Source: Bacteroides muris (ex Afrizal et al. 2022) (GTDB taxonomy: Bacteria > Bacteroidota > Bacteroidia > Bacteroidales > Bacteroidaceae). From it: a stretch of DNA of 64,000 nucleotides. The position numbers and the translations under genes were made by a program. Positions within the stretch are counted from its first letter, which is position 1; each line of letters starts with the position of its first letter. Below the pieces are notes generated by a model. The model saw nothing but the letters and a program-made list of their open reading frames with translations, was not told where the DNA came from and made no database searches. The stretch is from contig NZ_SRYZ01000014.1 of NCBI RefSeq assembly GCF_004793475.1, forward strand, positions 20,966-84,965, in the 5' to 3' direction. Shown one piece after another: positions 32,635 to 41,902 of the stretch.

Positions 32635-35600
32635 TTAGAATGTAACATTTAGACCAAGCATGAATCTACGAACAGACGGATAAACCGCCGGACCGGCAGT
32701 TCCCATAACGGAACCATCGGATGCAGGAATCTCAGGGTCAACTCCGGAATAATCTGTAACGGTAAACAGGTTCTCGCCCGAGAGAGAAAGACGGAGGTTC
32801 TGTATACCGTATTTCTTCAAAACGAAGTTATAGCTCAGAGTCAGTGAGCGTAACTTCAGATAATCGCTATCTTCCAAATAACGTGAAGATGCGGAATTAC
32901 CCTTGTCGGAATTGTTGTATTTGGCCACAGGGTGTGTAGCAATGTCACCCGGTTTTTCCCAACGGCTCCAGCCCTTTTGCAATTTCATTTGGTTACGGTC
33001 GGTATAAGTACCGTCCGAGTCATATTCCTGACGTGAGTAGTTGTAGATTTGTCCACCGAGAGAATAGCCGAATACAGCACTCAGGTCGAAGTTCTTCCAT
33101 GATAAAGAAGTAGAGAATCCACCGAATACTTTCGGATTGGCTGTACCCAGTTTGTAATAGTCTGCTTCCGAATAATTGGATGTCGTTACTTTATTACCGT
33201 TCTCATCGTCCATGTACCACATCGGGGCACCGTTTTCAGGATTTACACCTGCCCATTCTTTTCCATAATAAGTGTCGATAGGTTCACCCACCTCCAGACG
33301 TCTGTTGATGGTACCGGCAATGGAACTACCATCGCTAATGATAACGGGAACTATGGCATAACTGCCGTCAGCTTGCTTCTGTGCATAGAGGTCTTTCAAC
33401 TCGTTTTTGTTGGTAGCGACGTTGAACTCTACGTTCCAGTTCCAGTCTTTGTTGTGGATAATGTCGCCACCTACGGAAAGTTCAAAACCGGTATTACGCA
33501 TCTTACCGATATTCTTGTAGATGGATGTTACACCAGTCAAACCAGTAACGGGCACATTGTAGAGAATGTTATCGGTGTTCTTCAGATAGTAATCAAAAGT
33601 CATGTGCAGACGATTGTCAAAGAACGCACCATCCACACCAATACCGGTGGTGAAAGTTTTCTCCCAAGTCAGGTCTTTGTTCCCGATGACAGAAATCAAA
33701 GCTCCTGCCTGTTCGTTATAGCTGGAAGAAACGGAATAAAGGTCGTACTGCGGATAAAGTGAACTGGGACGGTTACCTACAGAACCGTAGGATGTACGGA
33801 GTTTCAGATTGTCCACCCAATCTGCGTTGAACCAGTCTTCACGGTTAATAATCCAACCGGCACTGACAGAGAACAAATTACCATACTTGGCATTGTCTCC
33901 CAAATTGGAAGCACCATCACGACGAAACATCACTTCTCCCAAATATTTATTGTCATAAGTGTATTTCCAGTTGGTAAAATAAGATTGTACAGCCCATTCA
34001 GTGCGTGCACCTCCAATAGATTCAGGAATGGCAGTAACGTCCATCACCTGGAAACCGGGAATAAACCCTGTACCGTTTCCTGCAAAGGTCTTGGCCGTGT
34101 AGTCCTTAAACTCGTAGGATACGTGACCGTTGATAGAGTGCTTACCGAACATTTTGCTCACCATCAAGTTCTGGTTGGTATAGCGGCGCACCACTTCACT
34201 GCGATATTCATACAAACGTCCATCCACACCGGAACCGCCATTTGAGCGCGGGTCTGTATAGCTATGTAAAGAATAAGAAAGGTAGCGGTAATTGTTTACA
34301 GAGGTGAATGTCAACCAGTCTGTAAGACGAATGTCGAAGTCAAAGTTACCCATGAACTCATAGTTGGTAGATTCTCCATAGTTGCCATAGCTTAAGTCCA
34401 GCAAATAGTTGGTATTCTGCGCATTTACCCATCCACTATAACGATGAGGCACCAATTCTCCATTTTTGTCATACGGACTATCCCAAGGGAACATGGAATA
34501 CATGGCGGTAACAGAATATTGCTGGTCGTAAATGTCACGGCGAGAACCACTCAATGACGGTTTTACTGTTAACCAGTTGAACGGCTTATAGGTGGTACGC
34601 GTACGGAAGCTGTATCGCTTATAGTCATATCCCTTTACAGCTCCTTCTTCATCGTAGTAGCCAACAGATAAGTAAGACTGGAGTTTGTCTGAACCTCCAG
34701 AGATTGAGACGTGATAATCTTGCGTGAAACCGGTCTTGGTAGCCAAATCCCACCAGTTAAAATTACTGTTGCGCAGTTCAGGATTCCAGCGGGTAAACGC
34801 AATTTCGTTAACATTCTGGAAAGAAGCGTAATAATCGTACAACTCGGCACCGTTCATCACTTCCAGATTACCGTTGTTCACAGTACTTATACCCATCTTG
34901 ACGGATGCACTTACATTCAATTTGCCTTCACGCCCTTTCTTGGTAGTGACTACAATCACACCGTTGGCACCTTCCGAACCATAAATAGCAGTCGAAGCGG
35001 CATCTTTCAAAACGGTCATACTTTCAATGTCAGCAGGGTTCAAATCACCGGCACTACTACCTACGATAACACCGTCGATAACCCACAAAGGCTGTGTACC
35101 ACCGCTCAACGAAGCTTGTCCGCGAATCACTACGGCACCATTAGAACCTGGTTGTCCAGAACCCGGAGCCACATATACGCCCGGCACCTTGCCGTTCAGC
35201 ATATTTTCCACAGAAGGAGTGGTGATGTCCTTCAGTTTGTCACTCTTCACAGTGCTCATGGCTCCCGTCAAACTCTCCTTGCGTTGGGTAGTATAACCCA
35301 CAACGACTACCTCGTCCAATGTTTCGGTGTCCTCTGCCAACTTGATAATTTGCGTTCCAGAGGTCGCAGCCACCTCGATAGTCTTATATCCAATATAAGA
35401 TACGACCAACGTGGCGCCTACCGGTGCATTCAATTCATATTCTCCATCCAGATTCGTAATGGTACCATTAGTTGTACCTTTCACCAATACATTGGCACCA
35501 ATAATGGTTTCCCCATTATTGTCCAAAACCTTACCTTTGATTTTCGTGGTTTGTTGTGTAATTGCAGGCAGCAAATTTACCGCATCTGCCAGAGTAGCAG

Positions 35601-35679
35601 ACACTGGTATGGAAAATATTCCCAAGGCACCTGCAAGCAAGACATACTTGCCAGTCAGAGTTAATCTTTCAACTTTCAT
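32635..35679 (-). CDS. SusC/RagA-family TonB-linked outer-membrane transporter
   Basis: 1014 residues: signal region, then a carboxypeptidase-regulatory-like domain at about 46-115 (KIKGKVLDNNGETIIGANV, then SYIGYKTIEV). TonB box DEVVVVGY is at 122-129, and the plug contains the SusC signature GANGVIVVTTKKG. A 22-strand-type barrel ends in PSVRRFMLGLNVTF. There is no N-terminal STN domain, so it does not signal to an anti-sigma factor. With SusD it forms a pedal-bin importer. It appears to replace the interior of a duplicated block. Confidence 0.95.
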   Translation of the reverse strand: MKVERLTLTGKYVLLAGALGIFSIPVSATLADAVNLLPAITQQTTKIKGKVLDNNGETIIGANVLVKGTTNGTITNLDGEYELNAPVGATLVVSYIGYKTIEVAATSGTQIIKLAEDTETLDEVVVVGYTTQRKESLTGAMSTVKSDKLKDITTPSVENMLNGKVPGVYVAPGSGQPGSNGAVVIRGQASLSGGTQPLWVIDGVIVGSSAGDLNPADIESMTVLKDAASTAIYGSEGANGVIVVTTKKGREGKLNVSASVKMGISTVNNGNLEVMNGAELYDYYASFQNVNEIAFTRWNPELRNSNFNWWDLATKTGFTQDYHVSISGGSDKLQSYLSVGYYDEEGAVKGYDYKRYSFRTRTTYKPFNWLTVKPSLSGSRRDIYDQQYSVTAMYSMFPWDSPYDKNGELVPHRYSGWVNAQNTNYLLDLSYGNYGESTNYEFMGNFDFDIRLTDWLTFTSVNNYRYLSYSLHSYTDPRSNGGSGVDGRLYEYRSEVVRRYTNQNLMVSKMFGKHSINGHVSYEFKDYTAKTFAGNGTGFIPGFQVMDVTAIPESIGGARTEWAVQSYFTNWKYTYDNKYLGEVMFRRDGASNLGDNAKYGNLFSVSAGWIINREDWFNADWVDNLKLRTSYGSVGNRPSSLYPQYDLYSVSSSYNEQAGALISVIGNKDLTWEKTFTTGIGVDGAFFDNRLHMTFDYYLKNTDNILYNVPVTGLTGVTSIYKNIGKMRNTGFELSVGGDIIHNKDWNWNVEFNVATNKNELKDLYAQKQADGSYAIVPVIISDGSSIAGTINRRLEVGEPIDTYYGKEWAGVNPENGAPMWYMDDENGNKVTTSNYSEADYYKLGTANPKVFGGFSTSLSWKNFDLSAVFGYSLGGQIYNYSRQEYDSDGTYTDRNQMKLQKGWSRWEKPGDIATHPVAKYNNSDKGNSASSRYLEDSDYLKLRSLTLSYNFVLKKYGIQNLRLSLSGENLFTVTDYSGVDPEIPASDGSVMGTAGPAVYPSVRRFMLGLNVTF

Positions 35680-35789
35680 AAGTATTACTTTGGGTTAATA
35701 AATATGTATAATTTTGATTATCAACAAATAAAACACACTTATCCGTTCTTTCTAAAGCAGAGAGACCTACCATTTGTTAATAATCAGCG

Positions 35790-35797
35790 CAAAATTA
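35790..35797 (-). promoter_or_regulatory. -7 element of susCD
   Basis: TAATTTTG on the minus strand, giving a leader of about 105 nt before the susC ATG. The gap 35680-35879 is otherwise AT-rich without a gene. Confidence 0.5.
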
Positions 35798-35879
35798 TAC
35801 AAATATTTAATAATTGCAATACCCCTATTAAAAAAATATATAAAAAACATAGAATAATATCGTAATATCTAAAGTTGCT

Positions 35880-36011
35880 TTGGATACCATCTTCAACACC
35901 CGTAGCCAGCACGTGTTCATCAAAAAACTGAGGCGCAAGCTGGCTGGAAACGAGTACATCTGTATTGCTAATATGAGGGGAATAGGCTACAAACTGATCA
36001 TCAACGGCTGA
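35880..36011 (+). pseudogene. 3' remnant of an OmpR-type response regulator
   Basis: In frame from 35880 to the TGA at 36009-36011 it reads LDTIFNTRSQHVFIKKLR, then RKLAG and MRGIGYKLIING. This aligns with the last 43 residues of the regulator at 28476-29195 (NSRSLHVFITKLRHKLAG, RGIGYKLIVD). There is no start codon or receiver domain upstream; the sequence before it is AT-rich and unrelated. The next gene downstream is the second small secreted gene, as after the intact regulator. Confidence 0.85.
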
Positions 36012-36099
36012 AACTCTCTTTAATAAAGCTTTCTCATTTATAATTGAATTTTGTAGTAACTTTATTCTTTAGAAAGATTAAAGTCTCATATATTCCAAC

Positions 36100-36107
36100 T
36101 ACCTTTG
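36100..36107 (+). promoter_or_regulatory. -7 element of the second small secreted gene copy
   Basis: TACCTTTG, 63 nt before the ATG at 36171. The region between the RR remnant and this gene does not resemble the matching region of copy 1. Confidence 0.55.
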
Positions 36108-36170
36108 TATTTGAAACCCAATGAATCAATTATAAAACGGCAAAGATTATAATAATATAGAATAATAATT

Positions 36171-36734
36171 ATGTACCAAAATGGAATGATAAAACGGATG
36201 CTGCTTTGCGTCCTTGTCTTATTTACAGGCACTTTGTCCGTCCATGCACAAGAAGAAGTGGCGACCGACACGATAAGCGGCCTACCGGCAACCGTAAAAA
36301 ATTACGACGGCTTCCTGCTGGATATGGGACTGATGAATCTGTCCGCCCCCACTCTTCCCAAATTTACTTTGGAGATACCGGATGCCAGCAAGGACTACAG
36401 CCGCATCTTCCGGTTGAACCCGAACATGACTTATTCACAAGGCCTTTCGAACATATTCTCACTCAGCAACTCCCGGTATTTCAGTTCGAACCCCTTCGGA
36501 CTGACGGGCTTCTGGGGCTCTACTGACAACCTGCAGATGGGAAGTTTCACTTTGAAGAACGGCATGCGCATCCATACCTACGGCGAATATGACAAAGACG
36601 GATGGCGAGTGCCCAACCCTTCCGCACTGCCTTGGGAAAAGAACAATTTCAAAGGGGCGTTCGAGCTGAAATCGGCCAACGGAGCCTTTGGCATACGCAT
36701 CGAAGTGCAGCAGGGAAGGAACTATCCATATTGA
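36171..36734 (+). CDS. Small secreted protein of unknown function, copy 2
   Basis: 187 residues; the start could also be ATG 36186, which gives a more compact signal (MIKRMLLCVLVLFTGTLSVH). The mature domain from NYDGFLLDMGLMNL onwards is almost identical to copy 1 at 29346, with only scattered changes (for example FRGSADN versus FWGSTDN). The signal and linker are unrelated in sequence. No known family or catalytic motif was recognised. It is followed after 84 nt by the intact RmlD-like gene. Confidence 0.8.
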   Translation: MYQNGMIKRMLLCVLVLFTGTLSVHAQEEVATDTISGLPATVKNYDGFLLDMGLMNLSAPTLPKFTLEIPDASKDYSRIFRLNPNMTYSQGLSNIFSLSNSRYFSSNPFGLTGFWGSTDNLQMGSFTLKNGMRIHTYGEYDKDGWRVPNPSALPWEKNNFKGAFELKSANGAFGIRIEVQQGRNYPY

Positions 36735-36818
36735 AAGGGGCCGAAGTGACAATGTGACTCTGGCAGCCCCAGCATGCTTCTTTTGTCTGTCTTCAATCAC
36801 GCATTTATAAACGTAATT

Positions 36819-37718
36819 ATGAAAAGGAAAATACTGGTGATAGGCGCCAACGGTTTTACCGGCAGACGCATCCTGGACGATTTGTCCCGCAATCAGGCTT
36901 ATCAGGCAACGGGCTGTTCCCTGCACGATGACATCTGTCCTCATTCGGGCGACTATCGCTTTATCCGTACGGACATATGCAACCGATCCGCAGTGGAAAA
37001 GCTTTTACAGGAAGTACGGCCGGATGTCGTAATCAATACCTCCGCCCTTTCCGTCCCCGATTATTGCGAAACACACCATGCAGAAGCGGATGCCGTCAAC
37101 ATTACTGCCGTGGAGCATCTGGCAGAATGCTGTGAGGCGGGAGGCAGCCGTTTTATCCATCTTTCCACCGATTTCGTTTTCGGTGGTGATGCAGACCGGC
37201 TCTATACGGAGGAGGATATTCCCGCTCCTGTCAATTATTACGGCTACACCAAACTGGAAGGTGAGAAACGCATCGCTGCCGTTTGCGGGAATTATGCCAT
37301 CGTCCGTGTAGTGGTGGTGTACGGTGCTGCCCTGCCCGGACAGCATGGCAATGTGCTCCAACTGGTGGCAAACAGATTAAGGAGCAATGAGGAAGTGTTC
37401 GTCGTGGCCGACCAATGGCGTACGCCCACCTTCGTGGGAGACGTGTCGCAAGGAGTGGAGAAACTGATAAACCACCCGCAAAACGGCATCTACCACCTCT
37501 GTGGCAGCGAGTGCCTGACCATTGCAGACATCGCTTATCGGGTAGCGGACGTATTGGGGCTGAATCGCTCGCTCATCCGTCCCGTCACCACAAAGGAGAT
37601 GAATGAAAAGACGCCACGTCCCCGTTTCAGCGGGCTGAGTATAGAAAAGGCACGCCGGGAACTGGAGTATCGGCCACACACGCTGGAGGAAGGAATAAAG
37701 CTGATGTTCGGATGGTGA
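36819..37718 (+). CDS. RmlD-like SDR-family sugar-nucleotide reductase/epimerase
   Basis: 299 residues from ATG 36819 (MKRKILVIGANGFTGRR). It has an NAD(P)-binding GANGFTG loop, Ser/Thr in HLSTDFVFGGD, catalytic YYGYTKLEGEK, and a C-terminal RPRFSGLSIEKAR region like dTDP-4-dehydrorhamnose reductases. It may act on a nucleotide sugar, but the other rml genes are not nearby, so the name rmlD is not applied. This is the intact copy; the 5' fragment at 29971 is its truncated twin. It converges on atpG with a 49-nt gap and no obvious terminator. Confidence 0.85.
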   Translation: MKRKILVIGANGFTGRRILDDLSRNQAYQATGCSLHDDICPHSGDYRFIRTDICNRSAVEKLLQEVRPDVVINTSALSVPDYCETHHAEADAVNITAVEHLAECCEAGGSRFIHLSTDFVFGGDADRLYTEEDIPAPVNYYGYTKLEGEKRIAAVCGNYAIVRVVVVYGAALPGQHGNVLQLVANRLRSNEEVFVVADQWRTPTFVGDVSQGVEKLINHPQNGIYHLCGSECLTIADIAYRVADVLGLNRSLIRPVTTKEMNEKTPRPRFSGLSIEKARRELEYRPHTLEEGIKLMFGW

Positions 37719-37767
37719 ATAATGCAGGTTCGGATGGCAGCAGATTCCCTTTACGGAGCAATCCGGG

Positions 37768-38658
37768 CTATTTCAAGCTACCGCCGATAATATCGAGCAG
37801 CTCATTCGTAATGGCCTGCTGACGACTCTTGTTATACTGCTTCGTCAAATCCTGAATCAGCTCGTTGGCGTTGTCCGTCGCCGTCTGCATGGCAAGCATG
37901 CGGGCAGCATGTTCCGAAGTGCTGGAATCAAGAAGTACGGTAAATATCTTCTGGCTCAACACCTTGGGCAGGAGTTCCGCTATCAGCTCACCGACGGAAG
38001 GCTCCACGATATAGTCATTATTAAAACTGCGGGCATCTTCCGGCATACCCTCCTCCGCCTCCTGCACCACTTGTGTCAGGTCAATGGGAAGATAATTCTC
38101 ACGGAACAACACCTGCGAACCCATCGACTTGAAGTGATGGTAAATCAGTTCCACATGGTCAATCCGCTTTTCCACAAACTCCCGCATCAGCTTCTCTGCC
38201 AGTCCGTACGCTTCGACATACGAAGGCTTGTCCGCCATCACCTGAAAGCTGCCTTGCGACACATATCCCATCTTCCTGACGGCTTCCTCCACCTTTCTCC
38301 CAACGGGATATATCAGAATATTCTCCTTGCCCAGCGACTGGTAGTCTTCCAAAGTCCGTTCCAGCATCTTCGCCACGTTCGAGTTGAATGCACCACACAA
38401 GGAACTGTTGGACGAAAACGCCACGACCGCTACCCTCGTCACGGGCCTTTTCTCGGTATAGGGCGACTGGAAGGAAGCATCCGTACGCAGAAAGTTCGTC
38501 AGAATCTCATTCAGCTTCCGTTGATAAGGCAGCATATTCTCAATCCGCCCCTGCACCTTGTGCAGCTTGGCAGATGCCACCATCTTCATAGCCGATGTTA
38601 TCTGGCGTGTACTCTTGACGGAGCTGATTCTATTTTTTACCTCTTTCAGTGAAGCCAT
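37768..38658 (-). CDS. atpG: ATP synthase F1 subunit gamma
   Basis: The rotor shaft that links the c-ring to the catalytic hexamer. 296 residues with the N-terminal coiled coil (LKEVKNRISSVKSTRQITSAMKM) and the C-terminal coiled coil ending ARQQAITNELLDIIGG-like (SRQQAITNELLDIIGGSL), both typical. It is the last gene of the operon, 15 nt after atpA. Confidence 0.97.
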   Translation of the reverse strand: MASLKEVKNRISSVKSTRQITSAMKMVASAKLHKVQGRIENMLPYQRKLNEILTNFLRTDASFQSPYTEKRPVTRVAVVAFSSNSSLCGAFNSNVAKMLERTLEDYQSLGKENILIYPVGRKVEEAVRKMGYVSQGSFQVMADKPSYVEAYGLAEKLMREFVEKRIDHVELIYHHFKSMGSQVLFRENYLPIDLTQVVQEAEEGMPEDARSFNNDYIVEPSVGELIAELLPKVLSQKIFTVLLDSSTSEHAARMLAMQTATDNANELIQDLTKQYNKSRQQAITNELLDIIGGSLK

Positions 38659-38665
38659 ATATTTA

Positions 38666-38689
38666 TTTACGATTTAGTTATTTACGATT
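38666..38689. repeat. 24-bp repeat over the atpA stop codon
   Basis: Two TTTACGATT units start at 38666 and 38681 (15-bp step). The right one forms the last codons of atpA. The element matches 43673-43696 at 22 of 24 positions; a single related unit is at 40288-40296. Confidence 0.7.
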
Positions 38690-40272
38690 GAGAATTGCCT
38701 TGCAACCGCCTCTGCCGTCTCCTCAATCTTCTTGCAGACATCATCGTTGATGACACCCGTCTTTAAAACGTCGAGCACCTCCATGCGATAGTTCATCTCA
38801 AGAAACTCAAGGAAGTTGCGTTCAAATTCGCCGACCTTGTCCAAAGGAACATCCCTCAGCAAGCCGTGCGTGCCGCAATAAAGAATGGCAATCTGCTTTT
38901 CCACCGGCATGGGGCTGTATTGGGGCTGTACCAGCAGGCGTGTATTCTTCTGTCCTTTGTCGATGGTCAATGCCGTCACGGGATCCATATCGCCACTGAA
39001 CTTGGCAAATGCTTCCAGCTCACGGTATTGTGCCTGGTCAATCTTCAATGTACCTGCCACCTTCTTCATAGCCTTGACTTGGGCATTGCCACCCACACGG
39101 CTCACGGAGATGCCCACGTCGATGGCGGGACGGTTGCCCTGATTGAAAAGGTTCGTATCAAGGAATATCTGCCCGTCGGTAATTGAAATCACATTCGTCG
39201 GGATATAGGCGGATACGTCTCCTGCCTGAGTTTCGATGACGGGCAATGCAGTCAGCGAACCGCCACCCTTCACCTTGCCTTTCAGACTGTCCGGCAGGTC
39301 GTTCATCTCCCGTGCCACTTCCTCCTGACTGATGATTTTTGCCGCACGTTCCAGCAAACGGGAGTGCAGATAGAAGATGTCGCCCGGATATGCCTCACGT
39401 CCCGACGGACGGCGCAGAATCAGAGACACTTCGCGATAGGCCACTGCCTGCTTGGACAAGTCGTCGTAGACCACCAGTGCATGACGACCGGTATCACGGA
39501 AATACTCTCCGATGGCTGCTCCTGCAAAGGGGGCATAGTACTGCAATGCGGCCGGGTCGCCCGCCGTGGCAGCCACCACGATGGTATAGTCCATCGCACC
39601 GTACCGGTGCAGGGTGTTCACAATAGAAGCTACGGTAGAACCTTTCTGGCCAATGGCCACATAAATGCAATACACCGGATCACCTGCTTCAAAATTGGCA
39701 CGCTGGTTGATGATGGCATCAATGGCAATGGCCGTCTTACCGGTCTGGCGGTCACCGATAATCAGCTCACGCTGTCCGCGGCCAATAGGTATCATGGCAT
39801 CCACAGCCTTCAGACCGGTCTGCAGCGGCTGGTTCACCGGCTGACGGAAGATAACTCCCGGTGCCTTACGTTCCAGCGGCATTTCATAAAGTTCTCCGCC
39901 TATCAGCCCTTTGCCGTCAAGCGGTGCGCCCAAGGGGTCTATTACACGCCCCAGCATACCCTCTCCCACCATGATGGAAGCAATACGCTTGGTACGCTTC
40001 ACAATGAAGCCTTCCTTGATTTTATCCGTAGGGCCAAGCAACACAGCACCCACATTATCTTCTTCAAGGTTCATCACAATGGCCTTGATGCCGTTGTCGA
40101 ATTCCAACAACTCGTTGGCTTCGGCATTGCGCAGCCCATAGATACGGGCCACACCGTCACTGACTTGCAGTACCGTGCCAATTTCGTCCAGCTGCACGCG
40201 GGTGTCAATCCCTTCCAGTTGCTTGCGGAGAATATCGGAGACTTCGCTTACTTTTATATTTTCAGACAACAT
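38674..40272 (-). CDS. atpA: ATP synthase F1 subunit alpha
   Basis: Regulatory nucleotide-binding subunit of the F1 hexamer. 532 residues from ATG 40272 ([15 protein letters not shown]). The open frame extends 30 codons upstream into a spacer and that part is not family-like. The Walker A motif is [26 protein letters not shown] and SRLLERAAK are also present. Its last codons and stop (IVNN-stop) coincide with a 24-bp repeat also found at the end of atpD. Confidence 0.97.
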   Translation of the reverse strand: MLSENIKVSEVSDILRKQLEGIDTRVQLDEIGTVLQVSDGVARIYGLRNAEANELLEFDNGIKAIVMNLEEDNVGAVLLGPTDKIKEGFIVKRTKRIASIMVGEGMLGRVIDPLGAPLDGKGLIGGELYEMPLERKAPGVIFRQPVNQPLQTGLKAVDAMIPIGRGQRELIIGDRQTGKTAIAIDAIINQRANFEAGDPVYCIYVAIGQKGSTVASIVNTLHRYGAMDYTIVVAATAGDPAALQYYAPFAGAAIGEYFRDTGRHALVVYDDLSKQAVAYREVSLILRRPSGREAYPGDIFYLHSRLLERAAKIISQEEVAREMNDLPDSLKGKVKGGGSLTALPVIETQAGDVSAYIPTNVISITDGQIFLDTNLFNQGNRPAIDVGISVSRVGGNAQVKAMKKVAGTLKIDQAQYRELEAFAKFSGDMDPVTALTIDKGQKNTRLLVQPQYSPMPVEKQIAILYCGTHGLLRDVPLDKVGEFERNFLEFLEMNYRMEVLDVLKTGVINDDVCKKIEETAEAVARQFSIVNN

Positions 40273-40395
40273 CTTAGTATTTATTATTTTACGATTTACT
40301 ATTTTGAAAGAATCCGGACCACATACTGTTTGACCTCTGCAACTTACGCATCGTAAGACCATTAGATAGCAAATTGCAAATTGTCAAATCGTAAG

Positions 40396-40956
40396 TCACA
40401 CGATTCTTCTATTCTTATCAATGAACTGCTGTTTCACTTTCTTAAGCTGCGTAGCAATACTGGCATCCAGACGGAAGTCGTTGATGTCGAAGATAAAACC
40501 ACCTTCAATGGAGGAATCCACTTCGGTCTGCAACTCCATGCTGGCATGCAGCAGAGCGGAGGCACTGTCATGGATACGTTCCCGCACTTCCCGGCTGACG
40601 GGAACGGCTGTTATCAGCCTTCCTACACCGATATGCTTGTCTTTCCGGTACAAATCCAGAAAGCTCAAGCAGATGTACTGGAGAAGGTTTTCCCGCCGGT
40701 TCTTCAACACCAGGGCCATGAAACGTGCAAACTCACGGCTGGCAGGAGCATCCCCCACAGCAGCGGTACAGATAAGTGCGAACTTCTCACGTATCGTCAG
40801 GATGGGGTTTTCCAATGCCATGCGCAAATCCGGATGTTTCCTGAAGCTGCGGTCGAGCATACAAAATTCCTTGTACAGCGTATCTTCTGTCCCCATGCTC
40901 TTGGCATATTCCATCAATGCTTTCGCATAACGCATCGAAACGATTCCTATATCCAT
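40396..40956 (-). CDS. atpH: ATP synthase F1 subunit delta
   Basis: Part of the peripheral stalk, holding F1 to subunit b. 186 residues; typical OSCP/delta order: SMRYAKALMEYAKS at the start, ENPILTIREKFALI in the N-terminal helical bundle, and a C-terminal EGGFIFDINDFRLDASI followed by a basic helix. It lies between atpF (11 nt) and atpA. Confidence 0.95.
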   Translation of the reverse strand: MDIGIVSMRYAKALMEYAKSMGTEDTLYKEFCMLDRSFRKHPDLRMALENPILTIREKFALICTAAVGDAPASREFARFMALVLKNRRENLLQYICLSFLDLYRKDKHIGVGRLITAVPVSREVRERIHDSASALLHASMELQTEVDSSIEGGFIFDINDFRLDASIATQLKKVKQQFIDKNRRIV

Positions 40957-40967
40957 TTCTTTGAGAA

Positions 40968-41474
40968 TTAATTGTTTTTACTTGCGGCCAGCACTTCATC
41001 CAGCATCCGGTCTATCATCTTCATCTGCTCATGTTTATCGTCCAGATCCTTGCGGATAATCTTCTCGGCTATATCCACGGACAAGACTGCCACCTGGCGG
41101 CGAATATCGCGGATGGCCTCTTCCTTCTCTTGCCGTATCTGCTTTCTAACTTCGTCCAGCTCCTTCTGCGCGGCGGCTTCCGCCTGCTTGCGTGCTTCGA
41201 CGATAATCTTGTCACGCTCATGCATCGCCTCCCGCAGAATGCGTCCTTGTTCTTTGTTGGCAGAAGCAATCAGCGCTTCACTCTCCTCTTTCAGTTTGGA
41301 GAGCCGGGCATTCGCTTCGCGTGCCACTTCCAAAGACTGGTCGATGTAGGTCTTGCGACCTTCCACCATCTTGGTGATAACGGGAAAACCGTACTTGGCA
41401 AGCACCGCAAACACCACACCGAAGGAAAGAAGCATCCAAAAAAGCAGACCACTATCGGGTAATAACAATGACAT
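40968..41474 (-). CDS. atpF: ATP synthase Fo subunit b
   Basis: Peripheral-stalk subunit: one N-terminal membrane helix ([21 protein letters not shown]) and then a long charged coiled coil to the end. 168 residues, normal length. There is only one b gene, so a b2 homodimer is expected. Confidence 0.95.
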   Translation of the reverse strand: MSLLLPDSGLLFWMLLSFGVVFAVLAKYGFPVITKMVEGRKTYIDQSLEVAREANARLSKLKEESEALIASANKEQGRILREAMHERDKIIVEARKQAEAAAQKELDEVRKQIRQEKEEAIRDIRRQVAVLSVDIAEKIIRKDLDDKHEQMKMIDRMLDEVLAASKNN

Positions 41475-41570
41475 AATCTTATTCAGTATTTTACTATTTT
41501 ACAATTTTACAATTTGAATGCGCAGTGATGCCGCACGACAAATTAAACTTTGCAAATGGTAGATTGTACA

Positions 41571-41840
<270 letters not shown>

Positions 41841-41902
41841 TTAAATGATTATTTTTATTCATATTCTATATTCCCACACAATTTTATCCTTCTATCACCT
41901 CA

